The notes beneath the pieces were generated by a model that was not told where the DNA came from, ran no database searches, and was given only the letters and a program-made list of their open reading frames with translations. From Acinetobacter gyllenbergii CIP 110306 = MTCC 11365 (lineage in GTDB: Bacteria; Pseudomonadota; Gammaproteobacteria; Pseudomonadales; Moraxellaceae): a stretch of DNA of 64,000 nucleotides. Below, one piece after another: positions 1-9,794 of this stretch. Within the stretch, counting starts at the first letter, position 1. Every line of letters starts with the position of its first letter. Made by a program: the position numbers and the translations under genes. The stretch covers positions 1 to 64,000 of the forward strand of contig NZ_ATGG01000019.1 in NCBI RefSeq assembly GCF_000413855.1, given 5' to 3'.

Positions 1-95
1 CATTCAGCCATTCAGCCATTCAGCCATTCAGCCATTCAGCCATTCAGCCATTCAGCCATTCAGCCATTCAGCCATTCAGCCATTCAGCCATTCAG
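1..95. repeat. 8-bp tandem repeat array (CATTCAGC)n
   Basis: Eleven perfect copies of CATTCAGC run from base 1 to 88, followed by a final partial copy (CATTCAG) to base 95. The array starts at the window edge, so its true length is unknown. It lies downstream of the phosphate transporter terminator and no gene of the window reads through it. If translated it would give an eight-residue repeat, because 24 bases hold three units, but no ORF supports that. Copy number of such arrays is prone to slippage. Confidence 0.9.
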
Positions 96-251
96 GGCAT
101 CATAAATTGACAAAAGTATGCTCACCCACTTTAAAAAGACAACTCATAGCTAAAATCAGACAACCTTGAAGAAAAATGAAAGTCACAGAAATAAAAAAAG
201 CTTTGCCGAAGCAAAGCTTTTAAATTCTGTTTTAAACTTAGAAATTCAAGA
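96..251. other. Intergenic, no gene seen
   Basis: Between the tandem array and the stop codon of the phosphate transporter gene I see only AT-rich spacer and the terminator hairpin at 191-221. No ORF with a ribosome-binding site is visible. Confidence 0.6.
191..221 (-). terminator. Rho-independent terminator of the pit gene
   Basis: The inverted repeat AAAAGCTTTGC / GCAAAGCTTTT with a short loop is followed, on the minus strand, by a T-rich run. It sits about 30 bases past the stop codon of the phosphate transporter gene. Confidence 0.8.
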
Positions 252-1883
252 TTAAGAAACGAATTGTAAGAACAACCAGTATAAACCACCTGACAATGCA
301 ATCGTCGCGGGTAAGGTAAAGATCCACGCTGAAAGAATGGTTTTCACCGTTGCGAAGTTCAAGCCTGATCGATTCGCAACCATGGTCCCTGCAACCGCAC
401 TGTTTAACACGTGTGTGGTTGATACTGGCATACCTAAGCCATCCGCCGCAGCAATGGTGCTCATTGCGACCAATTCAGCCGACATCCCCTGACCATAAGT
501 CATATGGTTCTTACCAATACGCTCACCAACAGTCACTACAATACGCTTCCAACCCACCATTGTACCTAGACCAAGTGCCAGTGCTACCGCAACTTTCACC
601 CAGTTCGGAATATATTGGAGGAATGAATCCAAGCTACTACGATATTCTTTAACCACTTTCGCTTGCTCTTTATCCATTTCTGGTAAAGCTTCCGCTTTGT
701 CTAAACGTTTGAACGTTGTCGTACTTAAATACATGTCATTGCGGATTTCACTGACAGCAGCTTCAGGAATCGCTTTAAGATCGCCATAACCTGCAACACG
801 TGTACCTAAATGAGCCGTCATACTTGCAAGTGCAGGTACAACTTCAGCAGTCTGCTCTTTGGTTTGAATATACTTGGTTAATACATCACGCGCTTTTTCA
901 TCTGTCAGCTCGTTTTGATTAACATTTAAAACCGTCGCAGTTTGTGAAGAAAGTTGCTCGAAAGACTGTAAATGCTGAGCATCTAAGTTTTTATTCAATG
1001 AATAAGCCAATGGAACCAAACCGATCAAGATCAACATGATCAAGCCCATGCCTTTTTGACCATCGTTTGAACCATGCGCAAAACTTACACCTGTACAGGT
1101 AAAAATCAAGATAGCACGAATCAGTGGTGGTGGTGGCTTATTGCCTTCTGGTGGCTGAAACAGCTCCATTTGGCGTTTAAAGACTTTCTTCACCAATAAG
1201 AATAGGATTGCTGCAAAGGCGAAACCAATCAATGGCGAGAACAATAAAGCCTTACCTACTTTAATCACCTGATCCATATCAATACCACTACTGGTCGCAC
1301 CAGCAGACGCATTCAAGATATGGTTCATGATGCCCACACCCAAAATCGAACCGATTAAGGTATGTGAACTTGATGCAGGAATCCCCAAAAACCACGTCCC
1401 TAAATTCCATAGGATTGCCGCGATTAACAGAGCAAAAACCATCGCAAAGCCAGCACCACTGCCGACATTCATGATCATCTCTACAGGGAGTAATGCAATA
1501 ATACCGTACGCAACTGCGCCACTCGCCACCATAACCCCAAGGAAGTTACAGAAACCAGCCCACATCACTGCTGCTGGAGCAGGTAATGCATTGGTATAGA
1601 TAACCGTCGCTACAGCGTTTGCCGTATCGTGAAAACCATTTACAAACTCAAAGCCTAAAGCAATGAAGAGTGCCGTCGATAAAAGAATAACTGAATATAA
1701 ACTTAAAGGCGGTACATGTGCCAAGTCAGCACTGAGCTGAAAACCAATATAAATCAGTGTCGCAACAATAACAGTTAAGAACACCGGCATAAAAAATTTC
1801 GGTGTTGGTACATGTACATTCGTCGATTTTGCCTGAGAGCTGGCAAGCGGTGAATCCGAAACAGGAGGAAGATTAGAATTCAT
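252..1883 (-). CDS. Inorganic phosphate transporter, PiT family
   Basis: An integral inner-membrane phosphate symporter of the PiT (Pit/PHO4) family. The 543-residue protein has about ten hydrophobic segments and the two family signatures: an N-terminal GFHDTANAVATVIYT-like segment following FEFVNG, and a second GSNDGQKGMG segment after the central break. A hydrophilic loop of about 120 residues separates the two halves, and the C-terminal part carries the repeated PVSTTHVLNS motif. I place the start at the ATG ending at 1883 (MNSNLPPV); an upstream in-frame ATG at 1970 would add 29 residues that overlap the Pho-box-like site. A Pho-box-like repeat lies just upstream, suggesting induction by phosphate starvation, which is unusual for Pit-type carriers that are often constitutive. 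Family assignment is firm; the exact start is less so. Confidence 0.9.
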   Translation of the reverse strand: MNSNLPPVSDSPLASSQAKSTNVHVPTPKFFMPVFLTVIVATLIYIGFQLSADLAHVPPLSLYSVILLSTALFIALGFEFVNGFHDTANAVATVIYTNALPAPAAVMWAGFCNFLGVMVASGAVAYGIIALLPVEMIMNVGSGAGFAMVFALLIAAILWNLGTWFLGIPASSSHTLIGSILGVGIMNHILNASAGATSSGIDMDQVIKVGKALLFSPLIGFAFAAILFLLVKKVFKRQMELFQPPEGNKPPPPLIRAILIFTCTGVSFAHGSNDGQKGMGLIMLILIGLVPLAYSLNKNLDAQHLQSFEQLSSQTATVLNVNQNELTDEKARDVLTKYIQTKEQTAEVVPALASMTAHLGTRVAGYGDLKAIPEAAVSEIRNDMYLSTTTFKRLDKAEALPEMDKEQAKVVKEYRSSLDSFLQYIPNWVKVAVALALGLGTMVGWKRIVVTVGERIGKNHMTYGQGMSAELVAMSTIAAADGLGMPVSTTHVLNSAVAGTMVANRSGLNFATVKTILSAWIFTLPATIALSGGLYWLFLQFVS

Positions 1884-1931
1884 GTAGACGGTTAGAGGAT
1901 AATAAAATCCCCTGTATTGTTTAATTAAATT

Positions 1932-1949
1932 ATGACAATTATATGACAA
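1932..1949 (-). promoter_or_regulatory. Putative Pho box upstream of the phosphate transporter
   Basis: Read on the minus strand the site is TTGTCAT-ATAA-TTGTCAT: two identical 7-mers separated by an AT-rich tetramer. This matches the layout of the known PhoB Pho box (CTGTCAT-N4-CTGTCAT). It lies about 50 bases upstream of the chosen start, in the right orientation for the transporter gene. Binding by PhoB is inferred. Confidence 0.7.
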
Positions 1950-2179
1950 AGGACTGTCACATAAAGCCAAAATTTCATGTTTTCATCACATTTTTTTGTA
2001 TTTTCTTGCGATAAACCCGCCCTACTCTTTATTTTAATTAATAAAAAACAATGCATTATAAATTCAAAAACAGCGATAGAACTGTTTGTCTGATTTTGCA
2101 ACAAATGCAAAGAAATATGAAATCAAACTGTCATATTTCGAACAAACTGTTTGCTTTTTAGGCATTATCTATCTCAATT

Positions 2180-2208
2180 GTGACAATTAAATGAAGCTTT
2201 TATGACAT
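2180..2208 (-). promoter_or_regulatory. Pho-box-like triple repeat
   Basis: On the minus strand the sequence reads ATGTCAT-AAAA-GCTTCAT-TTAA-TTGTCAC, three heptamers at an 11-bp period with AT-rich spacers, as in tandem Pho boxes. The middle copy is degenerate. It lies about 300 bases upstream of the transporter and about 115 bases upstream of metH, so which promoter it would serve is unclear. Confidence 0.4.
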
Positions 2209-2321
2209 TTTAAAATGAACCAATGAATCATCACTGCTGACTGCTGAAAATACGCGCTTTTGCCTCGCTTCTGTTACAATGCCCCTGCTTTTTTATCTTC
2301 ATCATCGACTGGGGTTTCTGA

Positions 2322-5300
2322 ATGTCCACGCTTACCACCCTACAATCACTTCTTGCCCAACGTATCCTGATTATTGATGGTGCGATGGGAACCATGATTC
2401 AACGCCATAAATTAGAAGAAGAAGATTATCGTGGTGAACGTTTTGCAGATTGGGCATCAGACCTGAAAGGCAATAACGACTTATTGGTTTTAACCCAACC
2501 CCAGATTATTCAAGGTATCCATGAAGCCTACCTAGATGCAGGCGCGGACATTATTGAAACCAACAGTTTTAACGGCACCCGTGTTTCAATGTCGGATTAC
2601 CACATGGAAGATCTTGTTCCAGAGATCAACCGTGAAGCGGCACGTTTAGCACGTGCAGCCTGTGACAAGTACTCGACCCCAGATAAACCTCGTTTTGTTG
2701 CAGGCGTACTCGGCCCCACTTCACGTACCTGTTCAATTTCACCGAATGTTAACGACCCTGCATTCCGTAATATTACCTTTGATGAACTCAAAGAAAATTA
2801 TATTGAAGCTGCCCATGCCTTGATTGAAGGCGGTGCTGACATTCTGTTGATCGAAACCGTATTCGATACTTTGAACTGTAAGGCTGCAATTTTTGCGGTG
2901 AAGGAAGTCTTCAAGCAACTTGGTCATGAACTGCCGTTGATGATTTCAGGCACCATTACCGATGCATCTGGCCGCACCTTAACAGGTCAAACCGCAGAAG
3001 CGTTCTGGAACTCGGTGCGTCATGGTGATTTACTGTCGATTGGTTTTAACTGTGCCTTGGGTGCAGATGCCATGCGTCCACATGTGAAAACGATTTCTGA
3101 TGTTGCAGATACCTTTATTTCTGCCCATCCAAACGCTGGTTTACCGAATGCCTTCGGTGAATATGATGAAACGCCTGAACAAACGGCAGCATTCATCAAA
3201 GAGTTTGCTGAAAGTGGTTTGATCAATATCACGGGCGGTTGCTGTGGTACCACACCCGACCATATCCGTGCTATTTATAATGCAGTCAAAGACATTCAGC
3301 CACGCCAAGTGCCTGAAACTGTTCCTGCTTGCCGTTTAAGTGGTTTAGAACCATTTAACATTGATGAAAATTCATTATTCGTGAATGTTGGTGAACGTAC
3401 CAACGTGACGGGTTCAAAAAAATTCTTACGTTTAATCCGTGAAGAGAACTTTGCCGAAGCTTTAGAAGTGGCTCAACAACAAGTTGAAGCTGGTGCACAG
3501 ATCATCGACATCAACATGGATGAAGGGATGCTCGATTCGCAAAATGCGATGGTGCATTTCCTCAACCTTGTCGCATCTGAACCAGATATCTCTCGTGTGC
3601 CGATCATGATTGACTCATCGAAATGGGAAATCATTGAAGCAGGCTTAAAATGTGTACAAGGTAAACCTGTTGTTAACTCAATTTCCTTGAAAGAAGGTTA
3701 TGACGAGTTTGTCGAAAAAGCGCGCCTATGCCGTCAGTACGGTGCTGCAATTATTGTGATGGCCTTTGATGAAACAGGTCAGGCCGATACCGCTGCACGG
3801 AAGCGTGAAATCTGTAAACGTTCTTATGATGTTTTGGTCAATGATGTCGGCTTCCCTGCTGAAGATATTATTTTTGACCCGAACGTATTTGCCGTGGCAA
3901 CAGGGATTGAAGAACATAACAACTATGGTGTCGACTTTATTGAGGCTACAGGTTGGATCAAACAAAACTTGCCGCATGCCATGATCTCAGGCGGTGTCTC
4001 TAACGTATCGTTCTCTTTCCGTGGTAATGAACCAGTGCGTGAAGCGATTCACTCGGTATTCCTTTACCATGCCATTAAACAAGGCATGACCATGGGGATC
4101 GTGAATGCGGGTCAAATGGCGATTTATGACGATATTCCAAAAGAACTGAAAGAAGCGGTTGAAGATGTTGTTCTAAACCAGAACCAAGGTGAGTCTGGTC
4201 AAAACGCCACAGAGAAACTGCTTGAAGTGGCAGAAAAATTCCGTGGTCATACTGGTGCACAACGCGAAGCTGAAAACCTTGAATGGCGTAATGAATCGGT
4301 TGAAAAACGTCTTGAATATGCCTTAGTTAAAGGCATCACCACGTATATTGATGAAGATACCGAAGAAGCCCGTTTAAAAGCCAAACGCCCACTCGATGTG
4401 ATTGAAGGCGCATTGATGGATGGTATGAACGTGGTTGGTGACCTGTTTGGTTCAGGTAAAATGTTCCTGCCACAAGTCGTGAAATCTGCACGTGTGATGA
4501 AACAAGCCGTGGCATGGCTAAACCCGTACATCGAAGCTGAAAAAACGGGTAGCCAGTCGAAAGGTAAAGTGTTGATGGCAACTGTAAAAGGTGACGTACA
4601 TGATATTGGTAAAAATATCGTGGGCGTGGTCTTGGGTTGTAATGGTTATGACATCGTTGACCTTGGCGTGATGGTTCCTGCGGAAAAAATCCTGCAAACT
4701 GCGATTGATGAGAAATGCGACATCATCGGTTTGTCTGGTTTAATCACCCCATCTTTGGATGAAATGGTGTTTGTTGCCAAAGAAATGCAACGTAAAGGCT
4801 TTGACATTCCACTGTTGATTGGTGGTGCGACCACATCGAAAGCGCATACCGCAGTGAAGATTGATCCGCAATATCAGAATGATGCTGTGATTTATGTGGC
4901 AGATGCTTCTCGTGCAGTGGGTGTTGCAACGACCCTGCTCTCGAAAGAAATGCGTGGCAATTTTATAGCAGAACATCGTGCTGAATATGCCAAGATTCGT
5001 GAACGCCTAGCCAATAAGCAACCGAAAGCAGCCAAACTCAGCTATGCCGAATCAATTGAAAATGGTTTCAAGGTGGATGACAACTATGTGCCACCGATTC
5101 CAAATCATTTAGGTACGCAAGTGATTACCAACTATCCATTGGCGACCTTGGTTGAATATTTTGACTGGACACCATTCTTTATCTCTTGGAGCTTGGCAGG
5201 TAAATTCCCGAAAATTCTGACAGATGAAGTGGTCGGTGAAGCGGCAACTGATTTATATAACCAAGCACAAGAAATGTTGAAAGACATTATCGAGAATCAT

Positions 5301-6008
5301 CGTTTCGATGCGCGTGCGGTGTTTGGTTTATACCCTGCACAACGTACAGCTGCGGATACAGTCAGCGTGTTTGATGAAACTGGTCAAAAAGTGACGCATA
5401 CTTTTGAGCATATTCGTCAGCAATCTGACAAAGTGACAGGCAAACCGAACTTATCTCTCGCTGACTTTATTAGCACCTCTAAAGAGAATACTGATTATCT
5501 TGGTGGTTTCACTGTATCGATCTTTGGTGCAGAAGAATTGGCAAATGAATATAAAGCCAAAGGTGATGATTATTCAGCAATCTTGGTTCAGTCTTTGGCT
5601 GATCGTTTCGCCGAAGCATTTGCCGAGCATTTGCATGAGCGTATCCGCAAAGAATTCTGGGGCTATAAAGCTGATGAAACTTTGGATAATGAAGCGCTGA
5701 TCAAAGAGAAGTATGTTGGTATTCGTCCTGCACCAGGTTACCCAGCTTGCCCAGAGCATTCTGAAAAAGCGGTGTTATTTGACTGGTTAGGTTCGGAAGC
5801 GAAGATCGGTACCAAGTTGACTGAACACTTTGCCATGATGCCACCTTCTTCTGTCAGTGGTTTCTATTATTCGCATCCTGAAAGTGAATACTTTAACGTG
5901 GGTAAGATTTCTCAAGATCAGCTTGAGGATTATGCGAAACGTAAAGGCTGGACACTGGACGAAGCGAAGCGTTGGTTAGCACCGAATTTAGATGATTCGA
6001 TTGGTTAA
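2322..6008 (+). CDS. metH: Cobalamin-dependent methionine synthase
   Basis: Transfers the methyl group of 5-methyltetrahydrofolate through cobalamin to homocysteine, giving methionine, in the cytosol. The 1228-residue length equals that of full MetH enzymes. Domains in order: homocysteine-binding barrel (about 1-330) with zinc cysteines in FNCALG and GGCCGTT; pterin-binding barrel (about 350-640); cobalamin cap; cobalamin domain with GDVHDIGK, whose His is residue 760 and is the lower cobalt ligand; and the S-adenosylmethionine reactivation domain (about 900-1228) with [12 protein letters not shown]. The start ATG is preceded by GGGG. The gene stands alone, divergent from the phosphate transporter. 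Nothing looks damaged. Very confident. Confidence 0.98.
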   Translation: MSTLTTLQSLLAQRILIIDGAMGTMIQRHKLEEEDYRGERFADWASDLKGNNDLLVLTQPQIIQGIHEAYLDAGADIIETNSFNGTRVSMSDYHMEDLVPEINREAARLARAACDKYSTPDKPRFVAGVLGPTSRTCSISPNVNDPAFRNITFDELKENYIEAAHALIEGGADILLIETVFDTLNCKAAIFAVKEVFKQLGHELPLMISGTITDASGRTLTGQTAEAFWNSVRHGDLLSIGFNCALGADAMRPHVKTISDVADTFISAHPNAGLPNAFGEYDETPEQTAAFIKEFAESGLINITGGCCGTTPDHIRAIYNAVKDIQPRQVPETVPACRLSGLEPFNIDENSLFVNVGERTNVTGSKKFLRLIREENFAEALEVAQQQVEAGAQIIDINMDEGMLDSQNAMVHFLNLVASEPDISRVPIMIDSSKWEIIEAGLKCVQGKPVVNSISLKEGYDEFVEKARLCRQYGAAIIVMAFDETGQADTAARKREICKRSYDVLVNDVGFPAEDIIFDPNVFAVATGIEEHNNYGVDFIEATGWIKQNLPHAMISGGVSNVSFSFRGNEPVREAIHSVFLYHAIKQGMTMGIVNAGQMAIYDDIPKELKEAVEDVVLNQNQGESGQNATEKLLEVAEKFRGHTGAQREAENLEWRNESVEKRLEYALVKGITTYIDEDTEEARLKAKRPLDVIEGALMDGMNVVGDLFGSGKMFLPQVVKSARVMKQAVAWLNPYIEAEKTGSQSKGKVLMATVKGDVHDIGKNIVGVVLGCNGYDIVDLGVMVPAEKILQTAIDEKCDIIGLSGLITPSLDEMVFVAKEMQRKGFDIPLLIGGATTSKAHTAVKIDPQYQNDAVIYVADASRAVGVATTLLSKEMRGNFIAEHRAEYAKIRERLANKQPKAAKLSYAESIENGFKVDDNYVPPIPNHLGTQVITNYPLATLVEYFDWTPFFISWSLAGKFPKILTDEVVGEAATDLYNQAQEMLKDIIENHRFDARAVFGLYPAQRTAADTVSVFDETGQKVTHTFEHIRQQSDKVTGKPNLSLADFISTSKENTDYLGGFTVSIFGAEELANEYKAKGDDYSAILVQSLADRFAEAFAEHLHERIRKEFWGYKADETLDNEALIKEKYVGIRPAPGYPACPEHSEKAVLFDWLGSEAKIGTKLTEHFAMMPPSSVSGFYYSHPESEYFNVGKISQDQLEDYAKRKGWTLDEAKRWLAPNLDDSIG

Positions 6009-6019
6009 GTTAGACTCCT

Positions 6020-6119
6020 AATCTCCCCTAACCCCTCTTTAAAAAAGAGGGGAACTTTCACGTATCTAATAAATTACGTGACAGCTCCTCCCTTTTTAAA
6101 GGGAGGTTGGGAGGGATTG
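6020..6119. repeat. Palindromic repeat element (CCTCCC/TTTAAA type), full copy
   Basis: A 100-bp imperfect inverted repeat. Its 24-base ends, starting AATC on each strand and ending in TTTAAA, match at 19 of 24 positions. Inside are three hairpins: CCCCTCTTT/AAAGAGGGG (6032-6052), CACGTA/TACGTG (6059-6080) and CCTCCCTTT/AAAGGGAGG (6087-6106). It directly follows metH, so its first hairpin may also end metH transcription. A related half copy lies at 7203-7238 beyond the next gene. It looks like a small non-coding mobile or REP-like element. Confidence 0.75.
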
Positions 6120-6195
6120 AATAAGAAAACATGATTAAGTCTAAATTATTTAAAGAAAAAATTATAATTGTAATAAATTCAAGAGGAATTCATAT

Positions 6196-7200
6196 ATGTT
6201 GGTATATAAATATCGTGGTGGTGCATTTGAAAGAGATCTAAAATCTTTAAAAAATAATGAGTTTTGGGCATCAAATACAAAACAACTCAATGATCCTTGT
6301 GAAGGACTAATAACTAGTAGTGCCTACCAGCAACAAATTAATGTTCTTAAAGATATTTTCCCTCAAAACAAAAACAATATAACTTTAATCGAGCAATGTC
6401 TTAAAAACATTATAGATATGAAAGATAGTAAACTTGGTATCTTTTCTTTAAGTAGACGTTATGATGATGAACTTCTGTGGGCACATTATGCTGATAGCCA
6501 TAATGGTTTTTGTATTGAATACGATCTAGAAAGACTGTTATCAAACCAAAATCCTAGACATCGATTTTTTGACGTTCAATATACGAATAGCATCCCTAAT
6601 TTAGATCTTTCAAATATTATAAATCAAAATGACTCTGATAAATTAATTAGAATAATGCTTGGATTTAAATCTCAGCGCTGGGAATACGAGAATGAATTAA
6701 GAATTATTACAGAAAACCAAGGGTTAACTACATATGATTTCAGAGCTGTAAAAGCTATATATTTTGGATTAAAAACCCCAAAAGAAGATATAGAACTGTT
6801 AATGCAGGCTTTACAAGGCAGAAAAATAAAATATTTTCAAATGCAATTAAAACCAAATTCTTTTGAGCTAGAAGCTAAACAAATAAAAGATAAATTTCCA
6901 ACTAGTGTAAAGTATAAATATTCAATAGCACCTATCAGTAAATTAGCAGTCGATCCTTCCACCTTAAAACTGGAATACCAAAAATTTTCACCATATTTAC
7001 AGAAGTTAGCAGAAATTATTAGACGAGAACCAGATTGCTATGAAGTTGACTATATAGATATAAGTCTTTCTAAAAGCACATTAGATAATCCTATATTTTT
7101 TGCTCAATATAGAACTCAAGAGGATGTTTTTTTCACCCAAACTGTACATTACACCACATATGAAATTGATACAGAATATGATCAAATTGATGATCTCTAG
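6196..7200 (+). CDS. DUF2971 family protein
   Basis: A 334-residue soluble protein. Residues 1-40 (MLVYKYRGG, NEFWASNTKQLNDPCEG) and the block LWAHYADSHNGFCIEYD at 94-110 are typical of DUF2971, a family of unknown biochemical role found mostly in accessory DNA. There is no signal peptide or membrane segment. AGAGGA lies well placed before the ATG. The gene is clearly more AT-rich than metH, uses many ATA and AAA codons, and is bracketed by related palindromic repeats (6020-6119 and 7203-7238), which suggests acquisition. No partner gene points to its function. Family call is good; function unknown. Confidence 0.85.
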   Translation: MLVYKYRGGAFERDLKSLKNNEFWASNTKQLNDPCEGLITSSAYQQQINVLKDIFPQNKNNITLIEQCLKNIIDMKDSKLGIFSLSRRYDDELLWAHYADSHNGFCIEYDLERLLSNQNPRHRFFDVQYTNSIPNLDLSNIINQNDSDKLIRIMLGFKSQRWEYENELRIITENQGLTTYDFRAVKAIYFGLKTPKEDIELLMQALQGRKIKYFQMQLKPNSFELEAKQIKDKFPTSVKYKYSIAPISKLAVDPSTLKLEYQKFSPYLQKLAEIIRREPDCYEVDYIDISLSKSTLDNPIFFAQYRTQEDVFFTQTVHYTTYEIDTEYDQIDDL

Positions 7201-7202
7201 TA

Positions 7203-7238
7203 TAACAATCCTCCCCAACCCTCCTTTAAAAAGGAGGG
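7203..7238. repeat. Palindromic repeat, second (half) copy
   Basis: The bases contain CCCTCCTTT-A-AAAAGGAGGG preceded by AATCCTCCCCAA, closely matching the ends of the element at 6020-6119. It sits between the converging ends of the DUF2971 gene and the DUF559 gene and could act as a two-way terminator. Confidence 0.7.
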
Positions 7239-7300
7239 AGCGGCGCGAATCCACGATATAGGTCCAATTCACAGCAAAGCTTCCCTCTTATATAGCGGGA

Positions 7301-7669
7301 TTAGAATGGCTCTAACCTTTGCCGAATCACATAATAAATCTGCTCTACTACAACATCAAGCTCAGTCAAAATCTGATGATTACTTAATCTTAAAGTGATC
7401 AGACCTAATTCACTTAAAGCATAATCACGATTTTGGTCAGCTTCCAACCCTATTTCGGTGTAATGCTGCCCACCATCACATTCAATTACTAAACTTGCTG
7501 TGGGACAATAGAAATCTACAATAAAGTTTAGAATCGGTTTTTGTCGATAAAACTGTAATCCTAGTATCTGTTTACGTCTTATTCTTTGCCATAGCAGTTG
7601 CTCAGCATCTGTCATATTGCTTCTTAAATTTCGAGATGCTTGCTTTAGATTTTTATTATAAGGCTTCAT
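7301..7669 (-). CDS. DUF559 endonuclease-like protein
   Basis: A 122-residue protein of the DUF559 family, which has the compact restriction-endonuclease-like fold related to Vsr mismatch nucleases. Visible family blocks are TDAEQLLW (20-27), FIVDFYC (49-55) and ECDGGQH (63-69); the acidic residues in VDFY and ECDGGQH are expected to form the metal site. Cellular role is unknown; such genes are scattered and often lie next to short palindromic repeats, as here (repeat at 7203-7238 downstream). It converges with the DUF2971 gene. The protein looks complete. Confidence 0.88.
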   Translation of the reverse strand: MKPYNKNLKQASRNLRSNMTDAEQLLWQRIRRKQILGLQFYRQKPILNFIVDFYCPTASLVIECDGGQHYTEIGLEADQNRDYALSELGLITLRLSNHQILTELDVVVEQIYYVIRQRLEPF

Positions 7670-7757
7670 CTAATCAATTCAACGTTAGAGTAAAATTAAG
7701 AAATAAAAGACAGCTAAATCTTTAGCTTACCAATCTTGTATACTTAATCTTCCAAAA

Positions 7758-8228
7758 TTAACAATCATCAAAGAACAACTTATATTTTAGAAGTTTTCCA
7801 TTTTTAAAAACAAATTCTATTGAATCATTTCCACTTTCAGCCAGCCCACTATAAACAGCATTCTTATTTTCAGCATCCATCCACAATTCATATTTTTTGA
7901 ATTGTTGCATAAAACTCTTTTGATCTATCCCACTACGAATCTTTTGCCCATGAAACACTAGCGCATTGTTCTGACTAAAATAAACCTCTTTAATGACACC
8001 CGTGTCTAAAAGTTTAAAACTGCCATAATCATATTCATCAGGGAAATAGCCACCGTTACATTCATCTGGTTTTCCTTTAACAACACTTTTCGGTTTACCC
8101 AATGAACGTATAGGCACCTCCCAATTATTGTACGTTTTACCCTGAATCACAGGTTGAACAAATGGAGCTGCAAAGAGTGGCTGTGAAACCATACTCATCA
8201 ATGCTAAACCCAATATTTTATTTTTCAT
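7758..8228 (-). CDS. Secreted protein of unknown function
   Basis: A 156-residue protein starting MKNKILGLALMSMVSQPLFAAPF: a classical signal peptide with a likely cut after the alanine pair, so it should be periplasmic. The mature part has two cysteines that could pair (one in KPDECNGGYFP, one at the very C-terminus, FFDDC). The chosen ATG at 8228 begins the signal peptide; the longer frame up to 8306 adds 26 residues unlike a leader. I recognise no domain. The gene stands alone, next to the DUF559 gene. Confidence 0.7.
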   Translation of the reverse strand: MKNKILGLALMSMVSQPLFAAPFVQPVIQGKTYNNWEVPIRSLGKPKSVVKGKPDECNGGYFPDEYDYGSFKLLDTGVIKEVYFSQNNALVFHGQKIRSGIDQKSFMQQFKKYELWMDAENKNAVYSGLAESGNDSIEFVFKNGKLLKYKLFFDDC

Positions 8229-8401
8229 TTTAGATATTCTGCAAAAACTAATCGGCTCAGTATAAATAAAATTTGAAGTAAATACGCCCCACAAGCGACA
8301 ATTCAACCAACAATATTATTTAATACGATGTTTAAACCTTACATCGGAAAAACATCGCACTAATTTAGAACCTATATCATTTCAATATAGGCTCTCTACG
8401 C

Positions 8402-9685
8402 CTACAGCTCTTTATGCTTTTCAATCAAATCCTCAAGATTCTGATAAACATGCAACACCCGATCTTTATGCGTTCGTGCATGATCCAAACGCTGCTCAGG
8501 ATCAACTAACAGCAAATTATGACCATCATCAATCAAGCGATCAATACCTTCTAAAAACATCCGTTTTCCGACATCATGAATCAAGGAAATCTGAGTTAAA
8601 TCAATCACAATAGAACTTTTATCGACAGGCTCACATTGCAAGGTCCGTAACAACATTTCCGCTTCAGTAAATTTCAATACACCGCGAAGCACATACACAC
8701 TCAAAGATGCATCTTTTCCAGTGCGATAATGGCTCTGCACAATGGTTTGCGCAGACGGCGTGCCTTCCATCAAATGCAAGCCCATATCACGGGAGAGCCG
8801 CTCCAAGATATCTATGCCACGTACACTGTTACCATGTTCATCGAGTCGAGGAGAAAAGGCTGCAATACTCACCTGACCTGGCAACACACCCAAGATTCCA
8901 CCTGCCACGCCACTTTTAGCAGGAATACCCACCGTTGTGAGCCAATCCCCCGCTGCATCGTACATCCCACAGCTCATCATCACACTCAGGACTTGGCGTA
9001 CCACTGCCCGATTCAATAGGCGTTTACCAGTTTTTGGATCAACTCCACCGTTGGCAAAAACACTGCCCATCCGCACTAGATCTTTGACCGTGACCAAGAT
9101 CGCGCATTGGCGAATATAGCCGTTCACAATCTCTTCAGGATCGGATTCCAAAATCCCCACGGTTCTTAACATATAACCAATCGAGAGATTACGGTAAGCC
9201 GTTTTTACCTCAGATTCATATACCGCATGATCAAATTGCAGCTCACGTCCTGCCAGTTCACTCATAAATCGACGTAAAATTTCTGCGCCTGATACATCTT
9301 CTTTGGCAGGTATTAATGAATGTGTAGTAATTGCACCCGAATTAATCATCGGATTTTTAGGACGGCGGTCTTTACCCAATGAAATTTCATTAAAGGCTTC
9401 GCCTGAAGGTTCAACTCCAACTTTCTCTAATACCGCGTCTATACCAAGCTGTTGTAGCACGTAGGCATACGTAAATGGTTTAGACATCGATTGAATGGTG
9501 AATTCAATCTCATCATCCCCAACGGAATAAATCTCACCATCAACTGTGGATAAGGCCAGTGCCAGTCGATTCGGATTGGCATTGGCTAACTCAGGAATAT
9601 AGTCTGCGAGATGCCCACTATTATCGATATCGCAGGCATCTATCACATGTGCCAAATAATCAGGAAGTGGAGTTTTCATGGTCAT
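8402..9685 (-). CDS. glsA: Glutaminase A with C-terminal STAS domain
   Basis: Hydrolyses glutamine to glutamate and ammonia. Residues 1 to about 310 form the glutaminase domain of the serine beta-lactamase-like superfamily, with the catalytic SxxK motif S66-M-S-K69, the NPMINSGAI block and the KSGVAGGILGVLPG block. Residues from about 315 to 427 form an added STAS domain (SLSVYVLRGVLKFTEAEMLL, IVIDLTQISLIHDVG), a fold used for nucleotide sensing or protein contacts. Plain bacterial glutaminases have about 310 residues, so the 427-residue length fits the fusion. The start may be residue 1 or 3 (two close ATGs). No operon partner. Confidence 0.93.
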   Translation of the reverse strand: MTMKTPLPDYLAHVIDACDIDNSGHLADYIPELANANPNRLALALSTVDGEIYSVGDDEIEFTIQSMSKPFTYAYVLQQLGIDAVLEKVGVEPSGEAFNEISLGKDRRPKNPMINSGAITTHSLIPAKEDVSGAEILRRFMSELAGRELQFDHAVYESEVKTAYRNLSIGYMLRTVGILESDPEEIVNGYIRQCAILVTVKDLVRMGSVFANGGVDPKTGKRLLNRAVVRQVLSVMMSCGMYDAAGDWLTTVGIPAKSGVAGGILGVLPGQVSIAAFSPRLDEHGNSVRGIDILERLSRDMGLHLMEGTPSAQTIVQSHYRTGKDASLSVYVLRGVLKFTEAEMLLRTLQCEPVDKSSIVIDLTQISLIHDVGKRMFLEGIDRLIDDGHNLLLVDPEQRLDHARTHKDRVLHVYQNLEDLIEKHKEL

Positions 9686-9794
9686 CTAGCCTTTAAATGT
9701 TTCAAGTTTTAATTTAGATAAAAGTTATAATACAGATCACTGATTATATAAAAATTATAGCTTTTGTAATGATTTTATGAGCTTACAAACATAA

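Larger units (their letters stand above)
1884..2321. other. 438-bp divergent intergenic region between pit and metH
   Basis: This AT-rich region drives the transporter leftwards and metH rightwards. It contains the Pho-box-like repeat at 1932-1949, a second, weaker triple repeat at 2180-2208, and two copies of AACTGTTTG (near 2083 and 2144). I looked for a cobalamin or SAH riboswitch before metH and saw no recognisable conserved core. No small gene is convincing. Confidence 0.6.

Noticed and set aside
1..95. CRISPR array
   Set aside because: Contiguous 8-bp units with no spacers and no cas genes.
1925..2110. 61-residue minus-strand ORF in the pit-metH spacer
   Set aside because: Covers the Pho-box-like site, has no ribosome site and no family features.
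2209..2321. Cobalamin or SAH riboswitch before metH
   Set aside because: No conserved core of either class is visible in the leader; only AT-rich promoter-like sequence and a GGGG ribosome site.
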